A stretch of 64,000 nt of DNA from Crossaster papposus (Eukaryota; Echinodermata; Asteroidea; Velatida; Solasteridae), in the NCBI GenBank assembly GCA_037893245.1, contig JBAIAA010001116.1, forward strand, positions 1 to 64,000. Reading direction: 5' to 3'. Position numbers and translations under genes: made by a program. Shown here one piece after another: positions 25,483 to 37,839 of the stretch. The first letter of the stretch is position 1. Each line of letters starts with the position of its first letter. The notes under the pieces were generated by a model. It was not told the origin of the DNA, made no database searches, and saw only the letters and a program-made list of their open reading frames with translations.

Positions 25483-26369
25483 CATCTTAAAGGCTGGATG
25501 GAATAAATCTTTAAAAAATACATATTTAAGCAATTAATAAATAAAAAATGTCTCATAGCACCATACTACACACTATCAAACTTATTTCGTGTAGATGTCA
25601 AAATGTACACAAGATGTTAAAACCAATATAAAAAAAAAATAATTGAAATTATACCAAAACTGCTGAAAATATACAAACTACAAAGGCAGGCACATAATAC
25701 CTGAACACAATAATTAATTAGACTAGAGACTAGAGACCCCACTACTACTAGGTTTGAAAAAATTGTAAACCAAGCATCACAATTTGTTTTTGCTGCAGCA
25801 ACCAGCAAGCCAACAAAATCTTTGCATCTTTTTTTAATATAAAGTCATTAAGAAAAAAGAGAGAAGAAAAAATAACTTAAATAGTGACAAATAACTCGTC
25901 CAACTCGTCTCGTTTTTAACTAAAACTAGTAAAAGTAAAAAAAAAAAATGTTTTCCACTCTAGGTTGGTTTCCATTATTGATGTGCTTTAGGGGTGAACA
26001 ATATAAAACTGAACAGCAACATCAAATAATCTTTGGCAAAAAAAATGTCTTTGGCTTACAAACAAATATTAAACCCTCCAATAATTGTACAATTATAAAA
26101 ATAACCGGAAACAAACATTTACAAACGCGAACAGAAAGTTGTGAAATCAACAACCCGCCAAGATGACCCCTTTGTAATAATGGAATATCCTACAATGTCA
26201 ATACTCCACAACGCTAACGGTGAGACAATTCGACCGCTAGACAAATCGTGCACCGTGCGCCGCGGCACGTACCGTGCCCGAGAACGGTGTGGTCGACCGG
26301 TCATGAATGCAACGTGCGCCTGCATTGAAACACGCGCTGCGCTGTACATGTACACAAGTGTACGTTATA

Positions 26370-26510
26370 CAATTGTTGCCTGCTGTGACATGGTCCATGG
26401 CGTTTTGTACACCCGAGGGGGCAAATGGCACCCGAGGCGAAGCCGAGGGTGCCATTTTCCCCCGAGGGTGTACAAAACGCCATGGACCATGTCACAGCAG
26501 GCAACAATTG
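26370..26510. repeat. 141-bp near-perfect palindrome
   Basis: Arms of about 64 bp run from CAATTGTTGCCTGCTGTGAC to its reverse complement GTCACAGCAGGCAACAATTG. There is about one mismatch in each arm pair and a loop of about 13 nt around GGCGAAGCC at 26440. Transcripts of either strand would fold into a long hairpin. It could be a MITE-type element, or two inverted copies of one sequence. Confidence 0.95.
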
Positions 26511-27765
26511 TTTTGTTATACCACGGTAATAGATTCTTACGGAGAAAATAAGGCAAAATTGGAACAGAAAAAAAGCAGACGAACAGCATAAACGAAAGCC
26601 GGTGTAAACAACAATGGCGGTCGTCAGTCGTTGCCGAAAGTGCTAACTTCACTGTTCCCTGTTTACATCGCACAGGAACATACATCAATTTACGTAGTAC
26701 CAGCTAATATAACACAGCGCCATGTCAAAGGTTGCTAGACTCTAATATCTGTCGCTTCCATGGTATTTATCACAGAAATGGCCGGCCAGGCTATGCGCTA
26801 GCGTGTAAAAAAACATTCCGCGGCCTGGAAAAAGAAAGTTCATGTACCCCGTGTACCACGCGTACTCAGCGTACATCACTCATACCATGCTCATACATCG
26901 GCACACTCGGATACAGGGGGGGGGGGGGGGGGGGGGGGGGGGGGGCGGAGGGGGGGCCCCTTCGAGACTGTGATTGCGCAACGCTGACGTACCGTCCATT
27001 CTCAAAATAGGGGGAAACCATTTTCTCACGCAAAAAATAAAGAGTTTTTGGCATCCAATCTTAACATCTTGTCTTTTGTAGTTGTAAAAGGTTGTTATTT
27101 ACCTTAATGTTTATCATCCAATGACAACAATTGTATTGAAAATGAAAAAAGCAGTCGAAAAAATTAAGCGTTGACGTACCGTTGATGCGCGTGGAGATTG
27201 TGCACAAATACTCAAACGACGTTAACAAATACCTCCCCTAAAAAGGGCAATAATAATCGATAAATTGTAAAAAAATCGTGCTTTGACCCCACTCATTTTT
27301 TTCCATGGATACGTTAAAAAAGGATGTAGCAGTGATATACGGAATTTTTAAAAAAATCTGCCTGTGACCCCCTTGCGTTTTATCGTGTTGTTTTCGAACG
27401 AAAATGGCAGAAAATGACATCGCCCCAAAACAAATTCGTGTAGATCGTGCCGGTGTACCTGGCTTTGCGGACGTTGTATGAATCACTGAATTCGGGGAGC
27501 GAGCGCTGAGCAAATTTGTACGTGTTTCAATGGCGCGCTTCGAGGTAGCGATCTATACGTATTTACTGTGTGAGATGTGCGACTCATGAGCGTGGAAGAA
27601 CGAATGAGATACATTTCAACGTTGGTGGCGCACTTTGTTGGGCCCCACCTCCGCCCCCCCCCCCCCCCCCCCTGCTCGGATACATGCGTTTTTGTGGCAT
27701 GTCACGTGAACGCTTCTCGACCAATAAAAATTCACAATCTATTGCCGTGGTATAACAAACATGTA
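26511..27765. mobile_element. Possible non-autonomous DNA transposon or inverted-repeat unit
   Basis: TTTGTTATACCACGGTAATA at 26512 has an inverted partner at 27735-27760 (TATTGCCGTGGTATAACAAA on the plus strand). About 24 of 25 bases match. The enclosed 1.2 kb has a G run near its left part (26917-26945) and a C run near its right part (27655-27672), both close to a CTCGGATACA sequence. There is no coding capacity. The left terminal repeat abuts the palindrome. Target duplications are not evident, so the call is tentative. Confidence 0.45.
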
Positions 27766-27999
27766 TGTACAATGTACACACCGGTCAAGTTGTCTTAATA
27801 CAACAGCTTTAGCGTCGCCGCTATTATGTTTACGTCGAGTGGATACACGCGCTAAACTGTCACAACACCACGACTATATTGTCAATAACTGGTCACAAAT
27901 CACTTCAATTGTTATAACAAAAACTATTTCGTATCCCTCTGGCTCTACCGTGTCAACTTACAGATCATAACACGATCAAAAATTCGATTAGTCAGCTAA

Positions 28000-28830
28000 A
28001 AAATCGCCACGTAAAACGGGACCCGAAAATAGCGGTGTCCCATCAGACCGCAAAACACCTATTGAGCTGGCTGACGAGTACAGCTACGTTCGTGGATTAT
28101 TTTGCTATTTTTTAACAGTTCTAGACTATCAATATCTACAAAAATACGATGAAATTGTTACCAAATTTTCGAGCTTACCTTCGATTCCTTGACAAAAGTC
28201 TACCTGCAACGTAAATTGCAAATCAACGTAAATGAAGGGACACGAAATTCTTTTCTTTCTGATTTTGTCGACTGGCAAATGGCGAGAGACGTGAGCGCCC
28301 TCAAGGCCAAGAGGTACATCCAGGGCATTGGATCAGGTGTTTTTTTCATTTCTACATTTTCCAGATCGGGTATGACGCAAGGGCAAATGTTCGCTACGTA
28401 AATAAAACTGGGGACACTACTTTTTACTTTCGTACTTGTTTTATTATTTTTGTGAAAAATTAAAGCTAACTGCTGCTGTTTTTGTATTGAAATGTAATGT
28501 ATTGATGCATATTGATAACAAGAAAACAAGAACTTGCCGATTGTCAGCCTTGTCTTTCTTTTACACACCTTCCAAAATACAATTCTCGGCGTAAACAAGG
28601 GGACACGAAATTTTACGGGTTTTTTTTGGTTTTTTTTAACACAAACTGAAAATTACGATTGACAACAGGAAAATGAAAACTTACAAGAACTGATGTTCGT
28701 TGTTGATGTTGTGTTTGATGGTACAATCATTAAAATCGAACAGTTAACCAAAATTATACATGACTAAAAAGACAGGGACATTTTCATGTCGCAAAAAAAA
28801 CCTCAAAATGTGGGGGACACGAAGAATAAA
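28000..28830. repeat. Scattered GGGGACACGAAA motif
   Basis: Short copies lie near 28015, 28230, 28405, 28590 and 28805, spaced about 170-220 bp apart. They have the form (G)GGGACACGAAAAT preceded by a GTAAA-like stretch. The motif resembles the hairpin arm GTAAAGGGGACACCAAAAT found at 24.2-25.1 kb, so both groups may belong to one decayed repeat family. Confidence 0.5.
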
Positions 28831-29499
28831 ATCGGGGATTACCACCAAATCATCTGATTTTTTTAATTTTTTTTTGAATGGTGGAATACCCCAATATATA
28901 TGCCTAATAACAATGTTAATATGAATAATGAATATCTCTGGCTTAGAGCACCAAGCATACAAACAAGTTGAATACCCTTGTCAAAACACTTGGCCCCCTA
29001 ATAAATGGAACTCCGCTCAGCCTGCTTACACGCAACTACAAGTCACGCACAGAGTCCTACAAATTAACAATTACTGCAGTGTGATTTGTAATAATCTGCT
29101 ATTGAACTGAATCGTACTATTAGGCTAGCAATATTGATTACCTATAGCTCCGCCCATCTCCGATCTATGTATTAACCACTGTATGTCGGGCTGGCTGTCT
29201 GTCTGTAGGGGGGTTGGGGGCTGTATGTTTGTCTGTTAGCAGGATTAAAGAACATTACTGGAGGGATTTTAACGAAACTTGGTTGGTAGATAACTTATAT
29301 GTGTCAATGATGACGATTCCATTACATTTTCAGATTGTTCTAGGTCAGGATAATAAAACTGGATCACTTTGAATGATTTTGTTTTAACATTGGGAGATAG
29401 AGCGATTTGCAGTTAGGGCGGAGGTCTGTGCTCTACCTAATGCCATTTTTTAGTTGCAACTGAATTTGCGAAACTATAATTGCTGTATTCGTCTGGTAC

Positions 29500-29622
29500 C
29501 TGTGATTCTCGTTGGTAGATACGGATGTTCATGACGTCCCGGGCCAGTCCAAAGTCGGACACTTTACACACCATGTCGTCTCTCACCAACACGTTACGTG
29601 CGGCAAGGTCGCGATGCACACA
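29500..29622 (-). CDS. Receptor tyrosine kinase, catalytic-loop exon
   Basis: This 123-bp exon (41 codons, phase 0 at both ends) encodes the catalytic loop [13 protein letters not shown] and the metal-binding [16 protein letters not shown] is the form typical of receptor tyrosine kinases. D of HRD is the catalytic base and D of DFG binds magnesium; both are present. The minus-strand acceptor AG is at 29623-29624 and the donor GT at 29498-29499. The first part of the activation loop carries one tyrosine (IYQRES). Confidence 0.95.
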
Positions 29623-30214
29623 CTGAAAATTTAATATTACGCAACTGAAAATATATACTAATCCCTTATACCAGCTAACAGGTTAGCAAATAAAAAGCTA
29701 AGAATCAAGACGCCGCAAGTAGGTTTCTTTGCTGGGCCAAATTAAGGGTCAGCTTACTTATCTCATCTCAACTGTCATTGATAATTAGGATATTTATCGT
29801 ACTGACTGACTAATCTGAGACCACCTTTGCAAACCCTGTCACGTCGTAGTTTGAAATGGAATTCGGCTTACACTGCAACGAGCTAATAAAAGATGGCCAA
29901 AATGGCCGCATGCTTCTAACTCCATTAAAGCACAATGAGTGTTGCTGGAGAGGTACAGGCTATGCATGACCAAATCGTAAAGCACAATCTGGTTTTTGAA
30001 AAGGTTTGGCCGATGTTATCAGCACAGATCTTGTTTCCTCTACGATCCTAAGTACAACATGAAGTACTGTAGACGAAACCTAAATCTAAATGCACACAAC
30101 TAAGCATAGGTTGTTTGTGCACTACTTTGAAAAACAAATGTGTTTCGGTAGTCGATATTGCTATTTGAATACATCTCTCGATAGTCGATATATTGATAAC
30201 AATTGTTGTTTTAC

Positions 30215-30402
30215 CTTTTTTGAGGATATGAATGCCATTCCGTTTGCCACATCCCTAGCAAAATTAACCAACGTCCGAGACAGGATACTCCAACCTTCCC
30301 GGCTGGAGCAAATCACTGTCTCTTCGTCCGAGTCTCGATACTTTATCAGGACACTCTTCAAGTCCCCCTTAGCGAGGTATTCAACGATTACGTACACGGG
30401 AT
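30215..30402 (-). CDS. Receptor tyrosine kinase, hinge and early C-lobe exon
   Basis: This 188-bp exon begins with the last two bases of an Asp codon and encodes VYVIVEYLAKGDLKSVL (hinge and helix D). An insert rich in acidic residues (RDSDEE) follows, then LVNFARDVANGMAFISS (helix E). The insert between helices D and E is longer than minimal and resembles the kinase-insert position of split receptor kinases, though it is short. It ends in phase 0 at a GT donor (30213-30214 on the minus strand). Confidence 0.93.
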
Positions 30403-30737
30403 CTAAAACAAAGCCCAGAATCAATTAAACTCATTCACAACATTTTGTGTGTATGCTCCAGTTAGTCTACCTCTCTTTTACGGAGGGTCAATGAAGTTTG
30501 GGTCGTATATTATGAAGTATTATTTTCACTGAATAGGAGTTAATTTCAACGTAACAGTTCATTTTTCCTCACTGGAAATTAGAGAGCATATTCGTGGTGT
30601 CACGACATTTGTATTGATTATTATCACTGATTTGACCAGTACCTCAATGAAATATATCGGTGGCATGCGAGAAAACGTTTTATGGCGACTTGCTTAAAAC
30701 AAACAGGTGCCATCCACATAGCAGTACCAAGTTGTAC

Positions 30738-30848
30738 CTTTTTCTGCGCAGTATCCCAGCAGCTTAACCACGTTCGGATGAGACCCGACTGTTTTCATTA
30801 TCTCCAACTCGGCCAGAATCTCAATCCTGGCCTGCCTGTCAGCGCCCT
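30738..30848 (-). CDS. Receptor tyrosine kinase, helix C exon
   Basis: This 111-bp exon (phase 1 in, phase 1 out) encodes ARIEILAELEIMKTVGSHP, the helix C segment. Its glutamate pairs with the beta-3 lysine of the exon to the right. NVVKLLGYC (strands beta 4 and 5) follows. The phase fits both neighbours: the split Glu codon joins the 31314 exon and the split Asp codon joins the 30402 exon. Confidence 0.93.
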
Positions 30849-31313
30849 CTATCGAGTGATTAAACAAATGTGTAAATCAACCATATTATACAAATATTTA
30901 ATGTTTGTTAGTTCGATGGTAAAAATAATTTCATTCTGTGCTCGCACGAACGTGTAATATTCATTATTTGTTGTATGCAACGCCTGAATAAATCCTCGCC
31001 ATCTGGTTGGTCAGAGTGCGACCGTGCAACGCAAGTTCTGTTCATCAGTAAATACAACCAATGAATATAACTTGGCGGTGCGGCCGTACCATGTGATGGA
31101 ACGAATAGTTTAATGTATTGTTATCAACGGTATACAAGTTAATATCTAACCTATGTCTTGGTATACCCTATTGTTTTGTATTGGCAGGTAATCACCTCTT
31201 TGCCAATCCACACATTACAGAAAACATGAATCATACAGGGTGTCCCATAAGGAGTAGGCCTATGCACCAATTCTGGCCGTAAATGTATACTTTTTCAAAG
31301 GTTATTAACAAAC

Positions 31314-31562
31314 CTTTGGGAGTCTTAACGGCAACCGTTGTTGCTTTTCCGGCTTCCTCGATTCCAAGCGTCTTTCCCAACAGCACCCTGCCGAACGCCC
31401 CCCGCCCTAGCTCATTCTCGACCACCACAAGATCTCGCGGGAAGGAGAGATCGGGGCCTATATTATCGTACGCCACGTGGTTTGATGCCTTCGGCTCAAC
31501 CGCGCCCTCATTGGGAATGCTCTCATATACCGCTGCTGTGGTAACTTGGCTTAAAGAAATAT
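31314..31562 (-). CDS. Receptor tyrosine kinase, juxtamembrane and glycine-loop exon
   Basis: This 249-bp exon encodes a juxtamembrane segment with two candidate phosphotyrosine sites (AVYESIP, VAYDNIG). The nucleotide-binding loop LGRGAFGRVLLGK and the beta-3 lysine motif TVAVKTPK follow. The five exons together give about 268 residues of a kinase domain with all key residues present. It is an active-looking tyrosine kinase, and the juxtamembrane segment suggests a receptor. I cannot assign a family because no transmembrane or extracellular exon is visible upstream. The BEL/Pao remnant starts 290 bp away on the same strand, inside the upstream intron. Confidence 0.9.
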
Positions 31563-31852
31563 CTGAAACGCATGTTAATGCTGATAACAATGTTAAACAA
31601 TTAAAAGTTTCGTCCACCCCCACCCCCAACAAATTAATAACAAGTATATATATCCTATAGGCCTATAGAAGGAAAAAAAAAACAATACACAAAATAGCGT
31701 GTTTACCCAGAATACTCTCTGGTCTAAATGTTACACAGAATCAGGGTTGTCGAGTGTCATATTTTACCCGGGACTTTGAATAATCACAATAGTGATTTTT
31801 TTTATAGCGCACGTATCTATCAAATCTGGCACTCAAGGCGCTGTGTCATTAT

Positions 31853-34800
31853 TTAGGAAAGCAGTTCACGCATCTTTGCTACCAGTTCTTTGGCTTCTGA
31901 AGCGCTGGGGACGCTATCGAGGCAGTTGTCCACATAGAAGGACTGGTTAATGGCACGACAAACATCATCATTTCCCTCCTGGTTGTTAAGTACGTGCTTC
32001 TGCAGCGCAAAGGTGGCACAACAGGGACTGCACGTGGTTCCGAATGGCAGAACTTGCCATTCGTACACATTGGGCATCACCTCTCGCTGGACGTCACGCC
32101 AAAGAAACCTCAGTAAGGGTTTGTCTTGTGGGAGAAGTTTCACCTGGTGAAACATTGCTTGTATGTCGCCAGAGATTGCCACTGGATGCTGGCGGAATCT
32201 GATGAAGACCCCTAGCAGGGAGGCACCGAGTTTGGGCCCTGGTAAGAGGTGTTGGTTGAGGATCTTCCCATCATGTTCGAAGGAACAGTCGAACACTAAT
32301 CGGTGCTTCCCATTGTTCTCAACAACTCGGTGTGGACAGTACCATGACTCATCCGTCTGGTCAGCTTCTTCTTCACTGAGGATCTTTACATAGCCTGCAT
32401 CGACCAACTTTTGGACCTTCTCGTTGTGGATTTTGGCAACGTCTGGCTGCTTTTGAAGTCTCCTCTCGGTGTGTTTTAGCCTGGACATGACTGCGTCCTT
32501 GTCAGCATGAAACTGGACCCCATCCTTTGCACGAAGGAGAGGTGTAGCATAGCGCAGTGTTCCTTTGTCGTTGACTCTGATGGTCTGGGCTTCGAGGAGG
32601 TCAATTGCTTGCTGGTCTTGTTTTGAACGAGAGGACAATTTCTCGTTACAATAAGGGAGGACATCGGCCTGCCACAGTCGTTCGACATGCTGCATGATGT
32701 CCTTGGTGTCAGGAAAGACTGCAGTTTTGAAGCACTTCTGCTCGGGGAACTGTTGCTTCAGGATCCCTGCGGGTCCTTGGAGAGTCCAGCCTAACTTGGT
32801 GTTTACAGCCACTGGTGCTCCACTTGGTCCCCATCTGACAGGTTGCCTTGGGATGATAAGATCTGCGTTGTCTGAACCGATCAAGATCATGGGAACAGCC
32901 TTGTTGATAGATGGCAGTGGGACTCCACAAAGATGTGGCCAGCGTTTCTGTAAAGCTGTCACTGGATAAGTGTATTCTGACAGGTGAAGGTTGTCAGCGG
33001 TGAATGCTCCCTTGATGAGAAACTTATCATCAGGGTTTTCGCCGGGTGAGACATGAAGATCAATGGATTGGCCTTCACATCTGAATGGTTCTTGCCGAAT
33101 TGTGGACAGAAGAATACAATCCTTCTCCCCGGAAAGGTTAAGCTGCTGGACTGCCGGTGCGAGAACCATTGTTCGCATGGAGCCGTCATCTAGCACAGCG
33201 TATGTTTTGAAACTCCCAGCTGGACCATGAAGGAGAATTTGGACGACCTTCAACATGACGTTGTGAGGCCTACGGGGCTGGTCAATGTACACCATCTCTG
33301 TAGTCATCGCTAGTGTGTAGATTTTACTGGCCCCCTGCTGGATTGCTTCATGCAGCACTGTCAAGTGAACTTCTTTGCAGTGGTTGCATGGCTTCTTCAG
33401 TGTACAGTTTTCTGGCTTGTGGGTACGACCACACTTCCAGCATCGGGTTTTCTCCTTCAGCCATTCGATGATCTGGTGAGTGGTGAATTTTCTGAAATCT
33501 GTGCAACCATTCAAGTAGTGTTCGCGGCTGTCACAGAATGGACAGAAGGCAGTACGCTTGTTCTGCTTCCAAGGTGCTGACTGTGGGTAAGGCTTCGACT
33601 TCATGTGCATTCCATCGTTAGTCTGAAAAACTGCTGTGGGGGAACCTTTTGGTCTCTCGAAACCTCTCCCTCTCTTGTCCGATCTGGAACTGTCATCCCT
33701 GTGGGCAGTGACTGCTTGTCCAGCTATGCGTTTGGCTCGGGACTGGACTTGTAGCCAATCGGCGAAGTGGTGCAGGGTATACGTTTGGTCGGAATCAGCT
33801 TTCAAGATTCCTCGGTTGATGGAATGTTCGACGAACCTGTCCCGGTAACTGGCTGGAAGTTTGCAGAGTAGTCTATCGACGTGGGAGCCACACTTCAGCT
33901 CGTAACCGTGCTCTCCTTCAAGCGAGCGGAGCATACCCACCAGGGAATGGACGGAGAGGGCAAAGTTTTCAAAGGCATCATGGTCGCCTGTCTTGACGTG
34001 AGGCATGTTGAGGATGTAGCCTAACTCGCTCTGAACCAACTGTCTTGGCTGGCCATATTTGTCCTTAAGTGCTCGGAGTGCCGCTGAGTAGGGCTTTGGA
34101 TCATGCATGTAGGCCTCGGCCAATCGCAGGATGTTGCCTCCGAGTCTACCCAGCAAAACTTGGTACTTGTACTGCTCTGTCAGGTGGTGATGAACATTGA
34201 CGAGATTGTCTAATGCCATCTTTAAAAGCGCAAAGTCACGCTCTTTGCCGGTGGTGAAGGTAGGCAAGGTAGGTCGGGGTACACCATAAGATGAAGCAAT
34301 GAGTAGCTCTGTCATGTTCGGCATAGCTGGTGGCATGGAGTGCAGTCCTGGCAGAGCAGATGCTTGTCCAAATGTTGGCATAACACTGGACGGCAGAGCT
34401 GGAGGATACGGAGCTGCACTGGGTAACGATGTGGAAATGGGAATGGATGATACTGCCGTTGACATATTCATCGAAGGAGAAGACCAGGTCATTGATGTGG
34501 TCTCTTTGGGTTGTCGGCAGGGTCCACTTTCTGTGGCTAGTGACATCACTGGTGCATTATGGGAAGTAGAGTGTGGCATTTGTCTGGTAGAAACAGCAAT
34601 GGTGTCCGCTGGATGAGTAGGGTAGGGTTGAGGCAAGGCATCCTTGGGACTTGACAGTTGCTGTGGAGGGATTGGAGGATTAGCCACACTTACTTTGGTG
34701 CTACTCGGTGAGGGGATCTGCATGCTAGCAGTATCGTGGTCCACATAAACAGCAGGGGTTTCCCTTTGCTGAGGTGGAGGTTGGCTTTCAGTGTCTGGTC

Positions 34801-34867
34801 CTGATCCGCCATTGGCCATTGTGAACATCAGTTGAGCTTCATTGAACTCCTTTTCTGCCTCTCGCAA
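31853..34867 (-). pseudogene. BEL/Pao retrotransposon gag-pol, truncated in reverse transcriptase
   Basis: This 1004-residue frame comes from a BEL/Pao LTR retrotransposon. In order it has a Pro/Ser-rich leader and the gag-like domain usual in this clade (LPTFTTGKERDFALLK ... VQSELGYIL). Next are cysteine clusters (CPFCDSREHYLNGC and CWKCGRTHKPENC) and a protease-like segment (YAVLDDGSMRTMV). The start of reverse transcriptase follows (HRLVFDCS, ISGDIQAMFHQV, LPFGTTCSPCCATFAL, FYVDNCLDS). The frame stops shortly after this palm motif, so the thumb, RNase H and integrase are missing. YVDN in place of YVDD is, as I recall, frequent in this clade and not by itself proof of decay. No LTRs were found. 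It lies in the kinase gene's upstream intron, in sense orientation. Confidence 0.88.
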
Positions 34868-35286
34868 TCTTCTCTGTCTGGACAGCCGGGTGTTGCGAGG
34901 GCTTCCTCTTCTGCTGCAATGCGTGATGCGTATGCTGCCTCGTCCAATTGTCGTAGCTCTTCATCTACTTCTTTATCCTCCTCAAGCTGACGTTTCAACT
35001 CTTCTAATTCTGTTTTCTTCCTTTGTTGTTGCAATCGCGCTTCTTGTGCACTGCTAAGGGATATGGAGGCTTCACTGGTGGAGGTTGTGGAGCCTTTGTG
35101 CGAACATAAGTCTGCATCCTGGTGTTCTTCTGTTGGTGCACCTTTGGCAGGGATTTTGCAACCGACTACAAAATCGTCAAGGTGTCTAGGAATTCTTGTT
35201 TCTCGGATGGGTCTCTGATTATCGGTGGGAATTGACCCAGCTATAGCAGAATGATTGTCAATGTTTTCTTGCTCCATTGGATCCAT
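34868..35286 (-). pseudogene. N-terminal part of the BEL/Pao gag, frameshifted
   Basis: An ATG-initiated frame from 35286 encodes about 140 residues with a charged coiled-coil segment (ARLQQQRKKTELEELKRQLE) and then runs out at 34828. The downstream gag-pol frame starts at 34867 in a different frame. Their overlap around 34840-34905 suggests a one-base shift splitting one original gag reading frame. Confidence 0.7.
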
Positions 35287-37584
35287 AGGTCGCTGTGTGA
35301 TATCAGGGCTCGAAGGACCATGTGAAATAGTGTAGGGTACACCGGAAAGGGAAGGCGCAGTTGGGTCGAAGGTTACACACAGTAATCATGGACAGCGATC
35401 AAACTGTTGTTGGGCAAGCAACACTGACTGTTTATTAGTCCCAAATCAGGAAAACAATACTTGGGTTGATGATATACAGATGAAATGTACTGCAGGATAC
35501 AATCAGGAGTACGTGTGGTTCAACGGAAAACCTGTGGTCCTGCAGAATAAGGGAATATAAACCACTTATGAGTTCACTAAAACGTACCTACTGCAATGAG
35601 GCGAGTCAAACGTGCCACATGTGTGAAAATGTACGATGTTCGATTACAATAACTTTCATCAAATTAGGTCCATAACTTTAGGTCAAAATCATGCCAATTT
35701 AACAAGATATGAGTTAAAATACTATATCATGCATATCTCTATAAAGGACTGACTGTACTCACATTTCGTCAATGACGCACAGAAAGGGTAAATTATGGTA
35801 AATTAGGATGTAATCAAACGGAGGTTTTTAACGGCTTGCAACGAACGGAAATGAGAAAACGGGTCTAAAACACTCTGTCGATTGAGGGCGCTATAACGTT
35901 TTCGGAGCGCATCAGGGACTTTCTGACAACTTGGCTTCTCATATCACTATAGGCTAAAACGTCTGGTGTTCTACGCGTTGTGTCCCCCCCCCCCCCCCCC
36001 CCCAATACCCCAAACTGCCCCCCCCCCCCCCCCCCAATACCCCAAACCCCCGTCCCATGTTCCAATTTCTCTACGGTCTACCCATGTTAAAAGGGTAATG
36101 ATTAAAACTATGGCCTACCTGATGACGTGAGCACCAACCACAGAAAGCAGCAAGGGATGATCAATTTCCAGCATAAATCCATGGCAATATACACGCCACT
36201 AAAGAGCTTGAATGTTCTCCTCAGCTCAGTGTTCGAATAAAATCTACACAGATTACTCAATTCTTTAATTTGCACATTTCAACGCGGAAGTACATGCCTA
36301 TTCAAATTATGTGTGTTGTGCTTGCTTAGGTAAGCCGGGCAATTTGACCTTTTGCAATTATACACTGTGTGCCTACATGTGACCTATGTTTGCAAAGTTT
36401 GTAAGTACATGTAACTCAAAATACGTCGTCGGTGTTAAAGTATTAAATGCAATAGAAAGTTTCACTTGAATTGAATGAGTGAATATCTATGGAAAGTTTA
36501 ACATAAGCGAGTTGAGACTCGCACTGTAGAATCTGCATTGAGACTTATAAAATGTAATGAAATATCTTGAAAAACTTAGTTTTGACGTTCCTTTTACTGA
36601 AAGGTAGATAAAAACGTTTAAATAAATATTATTTTTCATTTTAGTTCCCAAAATGTGAACGATGTATCAAAAGGGAAAAAGAGAACAAACAAGTACAGTA
36701 ACGTCATTACATTGTTCTCGTTCAGGCACTAGTCTTTCTAAAAGCGCAGACTATACATTGCAGTATACGGCGATCGTCGCAAATAATATTTTATACATTA
36801 TTTTATACATTCATATTTTATACTTTAAGGCTGGCTAACACTATGACGAATAGGGGGGTACCGCAAGCTACGTTAAGCTGCGAATTGCATTTTTGGATTT
36901 CCCGCCAATCATCGTGTGTTGCCTTCAATTGTCGCTGACGAATCCGCTAGCGACCGCAGACGGCCGAAATTATCAGTTGCGTCAGTAGTATAGATGGAAG
37001 CACACACACCCCGTGTTGGTGTGCAGTCTGGACTGCGCATGCGCGCCAGGGGTGGTCGACCTTTTTTTGACCTTTTTTTTTTTGGACCTTTTTTTTTTTT
37101 TTTTTGACCTTTTTTTTGTTTCTTTTTTTTTTGTTTTGTTAATTTTTATGTAATGGTACGTGGGATGGGGAGGCCCGAGGGGCCGATGGCGATCCACGCA
37201 GTGGTGAGCCGATCGGCTCACGCCAGTGTTAGGGAGGCCCGAAGGGCCGACAGGCCCGAAGGGCCGATAGCCCGAAGGGCCGATAAGGGGATCGAAACAT
37301 GATGAGTGCATCATGTTGCGCGGATGAGGGCTTGTCCACGACAGTGGTAAAGAACATTGAAGTTGCGGGAGTGATTTTTTAAAATAACGGAGCGACCACC
37401 ACGCCGCACAAACGAACGTATACGTCTCGTTTGTATTTTCATGAAGTGAAAATCAAGTGTTTAATTCAACGAGGGCTGTAAAGCCCTCGTGGAAGACCGA
37501 ATTAAATTGGAAAATGTGCGAAATATATTTATTTCGCCCTTTGTACCTGTCGGGTACGGGTGATATGTTTTTAGCCTGACAGTA
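35287..37584. other. Non-coding stretch with C runs and GC-rich hairpins
   Basis: Two C runs at about 35983-36003 and 36019-36034 are each followed by AATACCCCAAAC. A T-rich block (37059-37135) is followed by a GC-rich hairpin cluster (37165-37290) with repeated GGCCCGAAGGGCCGA. The left border of the Polinton lies somewhere in or near this stretch. I could not find a terminal inverted repeat because the right end of that element is missing. Confidence 0.6.
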
Positions 37585-37639
37585 TTTTGACCTCTGTATA
37601 CCTTATAGGTGTCGAGTCACGGTAGGCCAATGCTGTCAT

Positions 37640-37835
37640 GGGTTAGTTCTAAACTCGCGCGATACAAGACAAAAACGAATTGCCCCTTTGACCCGAGGTG
37701 TTAGGCCGCCCGTGTTTGTTTAATCCGTTATCTCCGCGCTCGTGCAATACAAGACAATAGAGATTGATATGACCGTGTTTGTTTAATCCGTTATCTCCGC
37801 GCTCGCGCGATACAAGACAAATATAGAGATTGGTA
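37640..37835 (+). promoter_or_regulatory. Upstream tandem repeat before the first left-arm gene
   Basis: Two units of 62 bp (starting at about 37710 and 37772) contain GTTTAATCCGTTATCTCCGC followed by GCTCG and GCAATACAAGACAA. A third partial match lies at about 37653 (CTCGCGCGATACAAGACAAA). The array ends just before the ORF at 37840. It could be promoter or origin sequence; this is inferred from position only. Confidence 0.5.
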
Positions 37836-37839
37836 TAAG

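Larger units (their letters stand above)
23361..29499 (-). other. 6.1-kb kinase intron full of repeats
   Basis: This stretch lies between two phase-matched kinase exons and is therefore an intron. It holds a G run (23526-23548), a 19-bp minisatellite, a family of hairpin repeats, a 15-bp minisatellite, a 141-bp palindrome, a G run and a C run, and a scattered GGGGACACGAAA motif. I see no further exon. A transposon-like stretch around 29190-29360 resembles common invertebrate repeats, but I cannot name it. Confidence 0.7.

Noticed and set aside
26141..26688. ORFs over the palindrome on both strands
   Set aside because: Their apparent internal similarity (GPCHSRQQL and MDHVTAGNN motifs) is caused by the inverted repeat.
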